A stretch of DNA of 64,000 nt from Atrina japonica. Lineage: Eukaryota; Mollusca; Bivalvia; Pterioida; Pinnidae. The position numbers and the translations under genes are program-made. The notes beneath the pieces were generated by a model that had not been told where the DNA came from, searched no databases, and saw only the letters and a program-made list of their open reading frames with translations. Positions 58,240-64,000 of the stretch are shown piece by piece. Each line of letters opens with the position of its first letter. The first letter of the stretch is position 1. The stretch spans positions 533,501 to 597,500 of the forward strand of contig BROG01000440.1 in NCBI GenBank assembly GCA_030159075.1, read 5' to 3'.

Positions 58240-59470
58240 CCTTCCCTTTGGAAGACATTGAATTTTATTGGAATTATCCTGATACATTTAAAATTCAAGG
58301 AAAACCGTTGCCTTTCTTTGTACAGTAGAATGCTCAACTTATATTTTTTTATTTTGACTTTATATTTCAGTTTGTACAATATCTGGTTGTAACTGAATAG
58401 GAATCATATTCAGTTTGGTGTGTTTTCACCGTCAAATTCGTCAAATCATTAGATGTTAGTTGTGTGTGATCAGCGTGTAAATTGGGTGACTTAATCTCTT
58501 AATCTTAAGTCACAAATTCTAATGTGAATCTGCCCGTCGTTCTGTGGTGGATAATGGTGTTTCAACAATTTGTCTATTCAGAATCGCGGCGGTCAGATAC
58601 AATATACGCAAGAACCCGCATTTACTTGAGACGTGACACATCGTGATTTAAAGCGCGATGCTTCAACTAATCAGCCATGGAGACCACTCAAGCATTTTAA
58701 CAATTTCATCAACTTCAACACCTTATAATTTAATATTCTCTTTAAAAGTCTCGGCAAATGGATTATTGTCTGTACTGAAACAGCAAATTGTGAAACTGAT
58801 CTTCCAGTTGACTTTGATGTCTACAGAAGTACCTGTAACACTCGTACGTTTTTTGTTGTTGTGGTTTGTTTTAGTAACAGCTCTCTACTATAACAGACAT
58901 GGTTTAATCAAATAATACAACCTTATTCTTTTGACTACGAATGATAACCCTTGGTACGGGGAGGACGAACGTTATAGAAGGTATTATAGGCATAAGGATA
59001 ACACTATATATATATTTAGATTCTAATATTTACCTTTTACTACAATACAAAGACGGGATGTGAATATCAGTAATTCATAAAAAAATCGATATTCAATTTT
59101 TCTATATATCAAAATACAACTTCAAAGAATATCTCCATGAGTCAGTAGAATTCCTTCTCCATTATCATCTTGTACGTTTTTGATATTAGGGATGGCACCG
59201 AAAGAAATGTCAACGAACTTGCAGATTTTAACTCGCACCTAAGTTGAAATTAAACCACAAATCATATAGTAAACAATTTCTTTTGTTCGCGAATAAATAA
59301 AAACGGAAATCTTCTTAAATGACCGTCTATCAACATAGGGCGATGTTCAAAGTGGGCATGGACTTATTTCTTATGCTATTATGTAATTTCGTTCGCATCA
59401 GAGAACTACAATCATTTAAACTGTATTTGATTTTTGTTGTCATTGAGTACAGAAAAAAACCCCATAAAAT
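58240..59470. other. intergenic, nothing recognised
   Basis: Plus frames at 58201-58392 and 58658-58915 show no domain. No repeats supported. Confidence 0.4.
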
Positions 59471-59477
59471 ACTTTAC

Positions 59478-59549
59478 GAGAGAGAGAGAGAGAGATAAAG
59501 AGAGAGAGAGAGAGAGACAGAGAGAGAGAGACAGAGAGACAGAGAGAGA
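59478..59549. repeat. (GA)n microsatellite
   Basis: GA dinucleotides with TAA and CAGA interruptions. Confidence 0.93.
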
Positions 59550-59797
59550 TTACAATAATACATTATTCGCATATGAAATATTTACATTACTCCTATAAAC
59601 GGTGTAACCATGATAGAGTTCGGCTTAGCGGTGCACTGGAACTCAAGCTTACTTTTACAAAAGACATATTTCTGAACTGACATTTTAAATCTCAACTTTA
59701 TCTGATATTCTAAAGCGAACATGCAGTTTTACACTCACTTTTAGTCGGGAAATTTAAACAATTTACAGTGAAGTTGTTGGCATTGTTCGTTGGTTTA

Positions 59798-59808
59798 ATA
59801 TATATATA

Positions 59809-59894
<86 letters not shown>

Positions 59895-59979
59895 GAGAGA
59901 GAGAGAGACAGACAGACAGAGACAGAGACAGAGAGAGACAGAGACAGACAGAGACAGAGACAGAGAGAGACAGAGAGTA
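59798..59979. repeat. (TA)n followed by (GA/CAGA)n
   Basis: TA dinucleotides to 59890, then GAGAGA and GACAGACAGA to about 59979. Three frames of 67-79 codons here are low complexity. Confidence 0.95.
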
Positions 59980-59984
59980 ATATG

Positions 59985-61525
59985 AGTAGAAATTTCTATC
60001 ATAAGGAACCATCATTACCTATGTTACCATAATATCCTATTAGTGTCGTGCCGTGGTTTCCAGCCGCCCTTAGTTTGCCCTTCAACCTTAAAAGTTTTCA
60101 ATGAATATGACCGACTTATCTTTCAGTTTTAACGCTTCAAGTATTCGGTGTTTCCAAGCTTTAAATCAATCATGGTATATAACGTATAGACTTAACCAGA
60201 AAAACGCTATGTACAGTTCGCTTTGTTTGTCCCGTTTCCAATATGTCTATAGGTGAGCAGCTCAATTTCTCAGTCGAGTTCGGGACAAGCAAAGTATGCA
60301 GGTTACATATTGTATTTAACGGAACTAATATAGAAAATAAGAATTATTTAAAATCCGTGTGTTTTACACTTGCCCTTTGTTATTTTCATTCCAGCGATGC
60401 ATTTCTTTTTTAAAGCTAAATAGCTTTCGTAGGCTTCTGATCATTGAAACGTACGCGAGTGAATAATTTATTCCCACGGCAAAAAGGGAAAATGAACATA
60501 TCATTTCAAATAAAAATCATTTATTTTTGATAATCTGTAACTTTGCGAAATACCCAGAAGTTGGGTCGCCAACAAAAGCTAATTACCCATGTCTAGCTGC
60601 AATACACCTATGCACGTTTTAAATATCCATGTAAAATATTTGTGGTAACTTGATCATGTAGTCTTAGTTTTCCTTGATGTGTTGAGTTCATCTCCAAAAA
60701 CAAAATGCCAGTTGAATTTACTCTTTGTTAAGTAATACATAAAGGTCAGATTCAAAATTACTTACATTTTTCATTTTATTGATTATGTTGTTAAATTGCA
60801 ATCACAGACCGTATAATCGGTATATATTTTAATCCAACGCCTATTTTCTATTTTATGTGAATAAATTAATTTGTCGAAAACGAAATCTCCCTATATAAAA
60901 GCATTATCTAAATACATTATAAATCGATTTTGGTAAATAAAGAGATTGGTACCCAGTACATATAAGTATTGTGTTTGATATTAAACAGTTGTGATTGATA
61001 GAATGTAAAGAAACTCGTGAAAGAGATACGGGTGGTTCGTAAAATAGACCTGGTCCGTTCGCGGTCTTATTTATATTTTATTATCTGATAATTTTAGCAC
61101 TTATTCAATCATAACACATTTTAATTAACCCAGGGCAAATGCAGGTATCATTTAAAACGTAAATCAAGATTTATTTGTGATTAAACGGGGCAGGTTTATC
61201 AAATATGTTTCAAACTTGAAGGTAGCATTCTCTAAAGAATGCTGTGAGAAATACAAAGCATACCTTATGTGTTCTTTTTAGTTTGTACCTGTAACTATTT
61301 TACCTGTACACGGATTTGTTTATTAATAGCCAATACGGTCACCCGCGCATGTATTTGTTTGAAATTTTATTGTATCAATTTAGCAGTCAGATAATTTTAT
61401 CACAGGTGCATGTGCGCATGCGCGTATATATTTTCAACGATTCAGATGCAATAGGGACATACTGACATACTGCCTAGAATTTTATAAAGGTGCTTCACTG
61501 ATTACTTAAAACTGCATTCACTACA
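59985..61525. other. intergenic, one hairpin
   Basis: CTTTGTTTGTCCCG at 60221-60234 pairs with CGGGACAAGCAAAG at 60281-60294 (one mismatch, 46-bp loop), a possible MITE core. Otherwise nothing recognised. Confidence 0.45.
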
Positions 61526-61528
61526 TTA

Positions 61529-61529
<1 letters not shown>

Positions 61530-61617
<88 letters not shown>
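61530..61617. repeat. (CA)n - (TA)n microsatellite
   Basis: CA dinucleotides switch to TA dinucleotides at about 61564. Confidence 0.95.
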
Positions 61618-61619
<2 letters not shown>

Positions 61620-61924
61620 ATAAACGAAATTATGTTAAACTCATCCAGTAATTCGGCTTTAAATGATTTGGCATATGAGAAAGTAGTCATAAGTGTCGCA
61701 GACGAAATTTTGAAACTGAGTTCTCTTATGACCGTTGACAATACACTTAATCCAATGACATTCCCTATAACTAACAAAAGGAAAGATATTCAAATAAAGT
61801 CAAATATGTCAAATATACAGATCTGTAGTCTGTATTTATGGTAAGGAAATATGGGATTAGACATTTAAAAGTATATTAGTATAAACTTTAAATGACAATA
61901 ATAATTACAATACCAATCGTTTCA

Positions 61925-62140
61925 CTGAACTTGACCTTATGACTAGAAAAGTTTCCTTGAAACGTTTGCGACGGGTGTGGCATGCCAGCAGAAGACGCTG
62001 ACTCCTTCCGGACACATGGTCTTATCCCGTTTGGGATTCGCAATTGTTCTTCATGTTGAGACCATTTACACATCTAATTCGTCGTGTTATAATGGACTTG
62101 AGTTTTGATCATCGATTGGTACTTCTTCACTTTTATTTTG
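61925..62140 (+). pseudogene. CxxC...CxxC coding repeat, copy 2 (frameshifted)
   Basis: The plus-strand reading gives NVCDGCGMPAEDADSFRT and IPFGIRNCSSC, then a stop. After two single-base insertions it resumes as HLIRRVIMDLSFDH. It is the homologue of 25560-25830 on the opposite strand. Homology extends to GATTGGTACTTCTTCA(C/T)TTTTATTT on the far side, which helps define the repeat edge. Confidence 0.5.
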
Positions 62141-62249
62141 AATACTTAACACTGCTAGGCAGAAAGGAAATAGCTAACATAGGATTACAACGTAAACGAG
62201 ATAAGAACAAATTAAGATGGTATCAAAATACACAGAAAACGGTGTAAAA

Positions 62250-63465
62250 CATAAACAGGATCTTAGACATAGTCTGTTCAACATATTACTTGGTGCGGTG
62301 TGCATAGTGGAAATTAACTTCCTGTTTTATTCTTATTGAGATTATATATATTCCCATTTTCCTGCAGTCATCGATAGAGTGAATTCCTGAGATTCCAAAG
62401 TAGTAGCACATATATTTCTAACACTTTCCTACACCATTTGTTATCAGGAAAGTAAAACCCAGCGTCATATTTCTACAGGTGCGTTCATTCATTGAATTTG
62501 GATGTGGTTTTCGGTTTGACTCTGAAAGCTATTGTTATCATAATAATGTATAGCAGTGCATCGGAATGGGTTCTAAGCTATCTTGCTTCAAATACTTCGT
62601 AAGACATTGTCATTACGTCGTTCATTGTCGTCGTCTGTCTGTAACGACGTAATTTATCAAAACGTCTTTGTTTTCCTTTGATTGCCGAATATTTCTATTT
62701 CGACTGACTCCCAAAAATATTAATATTAGAGGCAACTTCCTGTGAGCAGTCCTATATTAAACGATAATTCTTAGCACTACTATAGGTTGGTACGCGGGGT
62801 GTAATTTATACGAAAAACCTCTTCATGGCGTATTTAGCGAACATTACCCCCACGCGTAAATTACCACGTTCACAGTAAAAGTAATACAAACGGTTTGAAG
62901 CAAACTTTTCAGTAAACATTTATCTGCATGTAAATCAAATAACTGAAGAGCTCTAATGAATATGTTCCATCGATGAGTGTTTTGGGGGCTAAGAGAACAA
63001 ACGGATTGAATATTAACAGGGACCCTTTCCTGAATTTACGAGTGCAACTTATCGGTGACATCGCATAACAACATTTGAATAACACTGTCAAGAGTAATCT
63101 CCCCTACTTTTCATACCCATGGCTCCCCGATATAGAACAAAAACCGCATTTCCTGTGATGCATTTCATAACCCGAAGATTTGGTATAATATGCAGTACAA
63201 TAATCAAAAGTTTGACCGGCCCCGCCAACTATGTAAATCGAATAGTAGCAAAAGTTATCAGACACGACGACTTTCTTCATTTTGATGAAGATATCTTGAA
63301 TTTTTCAAGTTGATATAAACTTTATTAATGTGTGAGCACCAGTACTGAAATATAATTATTTATAAATGTCGGGTGGGAACTCCCTACAGTGACATTGATA
63401 TTGAATATTACGTCTTTCAATTGATATCATTTTCACCGTAATATATGATATAGATAGGATTTCCG
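62250..63465. other. intergenic, nothing recognised
   Basis: Frames 62909-63091 (-) and 63119-63313 (+) have no recognisable domain. No repeats supported. Confidence 0.4.
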
Positions 63466-63467
63466 GG

Positions 63468-63590
63468 ATACAATATACAAATCTGATGAGCAGTGGACAA
63501 ACACGGACCGCTGGAAATTCAGAGGTGGGATCAGGTGCCATGTATGAGTAAACGTCCCCTGTTGACCGGTCACACCCGTCGATAGTATAT
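63468..63590 (-). mobile_element. PLE-type 3' tail, older subfamily
   Basis: ATACAATATACAAATCTGATGAG, GGACAAACACGGACCGCTGG, TTCAGAGGTGGGATCAGGTGCCATG, CGTCCCCTGTTGACCGGTCACACCCG. Better preserved than most isolated tails. The 61-codon minus frame is incidental. Confidence 0.78.
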
Positions 63591-63694
63591 GATGACGATT
63601 TATGTATGCTTTTGGTTATGAATATTATATTAATATTTAAATTTTGCTTTATTGAATATTTTCAAACACTAAACTTTTGACCCCCCAAAACGAA

Positions 63695-63764
63695 ATTTCA
63701 TATAATTCATGATGCTACATTTTTTAAAAGTTCCGTCAGGACACGGGCCATACAGATGTTAACC
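63695..63764. repeat. 70-bp direct repeat, left copy
   Basis: ATTTCATATAATTCATGATG through GGGCCATACAGATGTTAACC; recurs at 63929-64000 with a 2-bp AC insertion. Confidence 0.95.
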
Positions 63765-63786
63765 TACCCGAGGTATTTCGATCCTA

Positions 63787-63891
<105 letters not shown>

Positions 63892-63928
63892 GTAAATGGA
63901 TATCAAGCGATACAGTTGTGTAATACTT

Positions 63929-64000
63929 ATTTCATATAATTCATGATGCTACATTTTTTAAAAGTTCCGTCAGGACACACGGGCCATACAGATGTTAACC
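63929..64000. repeat. 70-bp direct repeat, right copy (to window edge)
   Basis: Second copy, 234 bp to the right of the first. It differs by an extra AC in the ACACACGGG stretch. The window ends inside or at its end, so further copies may follow. Confidence 0.95.

Noticed and set aside
63468..63520. Possible hammerhead ribozyme core (CTGATGAG, a CAGTGG/CCGCTG stem, then GAAA) in a PLE-type tail
   Set aside because: Penelope-like elements are known to carry hammerheads, so I checked. The base pair next to the core would be G-G, and other tails read CTGGTGA instead of CTGATGA. The match is therefore private to one decayed copy.

Overview
The window looks like AT-rich, repeat-dominated DNA from an animal. 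Nothing looks prokaryotic: there are no operons, no long non-repeat reading frames, and the sequence is full of microsatellites. Fragments of a Penelope-like (PLE-type) reverse transcriptase, tRNA-headed SINEs and TTAA-type MITEs together suggest a lophotrochozoan, most likely a bivalve mollusc. That assignment is inference from repeat style. I recognise no intact host gene.

Layout. Positions 1-8018 are one continuous satellite array with a 28-bp unit (about 285 copies), with higher-order structure at 6050-7100 and a scrambled zone at about 2250-4870. From 8020 to 64000 the DNA is ordinary intergenic or intronic sequence with decayed elements. The main family is one retroelement: six copies with recognisable RT or C-terminal coding sequence and a 3' tail (11.2-12.3 kb +, 24.2-25.2 kb -, 30.9-31.8 kb +, 46.3-46.7 kb -, 50.8-51.6 kb -, 56.9-57.5 kb +), one 5' part (14.2-14.9 kb +) and about a dozen isolated 3' tails. 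Only the copy at 11.2 kb keeps a long open frame (311 codons, YIDD intact). SINEs lie at about 17.6, 28.1, 29.2, 32.5, 49.6 and 52.1 kb. A 413-bp MITE (37.7 kb) has a relative at 56.2 kb. Two ~90-bp TTAA-bounded MITEs lie at 12.6 and 17.0 kb. Minisatellites with 37-, 35/70- and 41-bp units and many di-, tri- and tetranucleotide tracts fill much of the rest.

Main observation. The 28-bp satellite unit is not arbitrary. It matches, at 27 of 28 bases, one continuous stretch of the antisense strand of the retroelement's own coding region, the segment encoding IYRGKLLT near the RT C-terminus (for example 11938-11965 and, on the other strand, 24399-24426). The simplest reading is that the 8-kb satellite was seeded by amplifying a 28-bp slice of this retrotransposon. 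Two other broken copies of the element end within or about 10 bp from the same slice.
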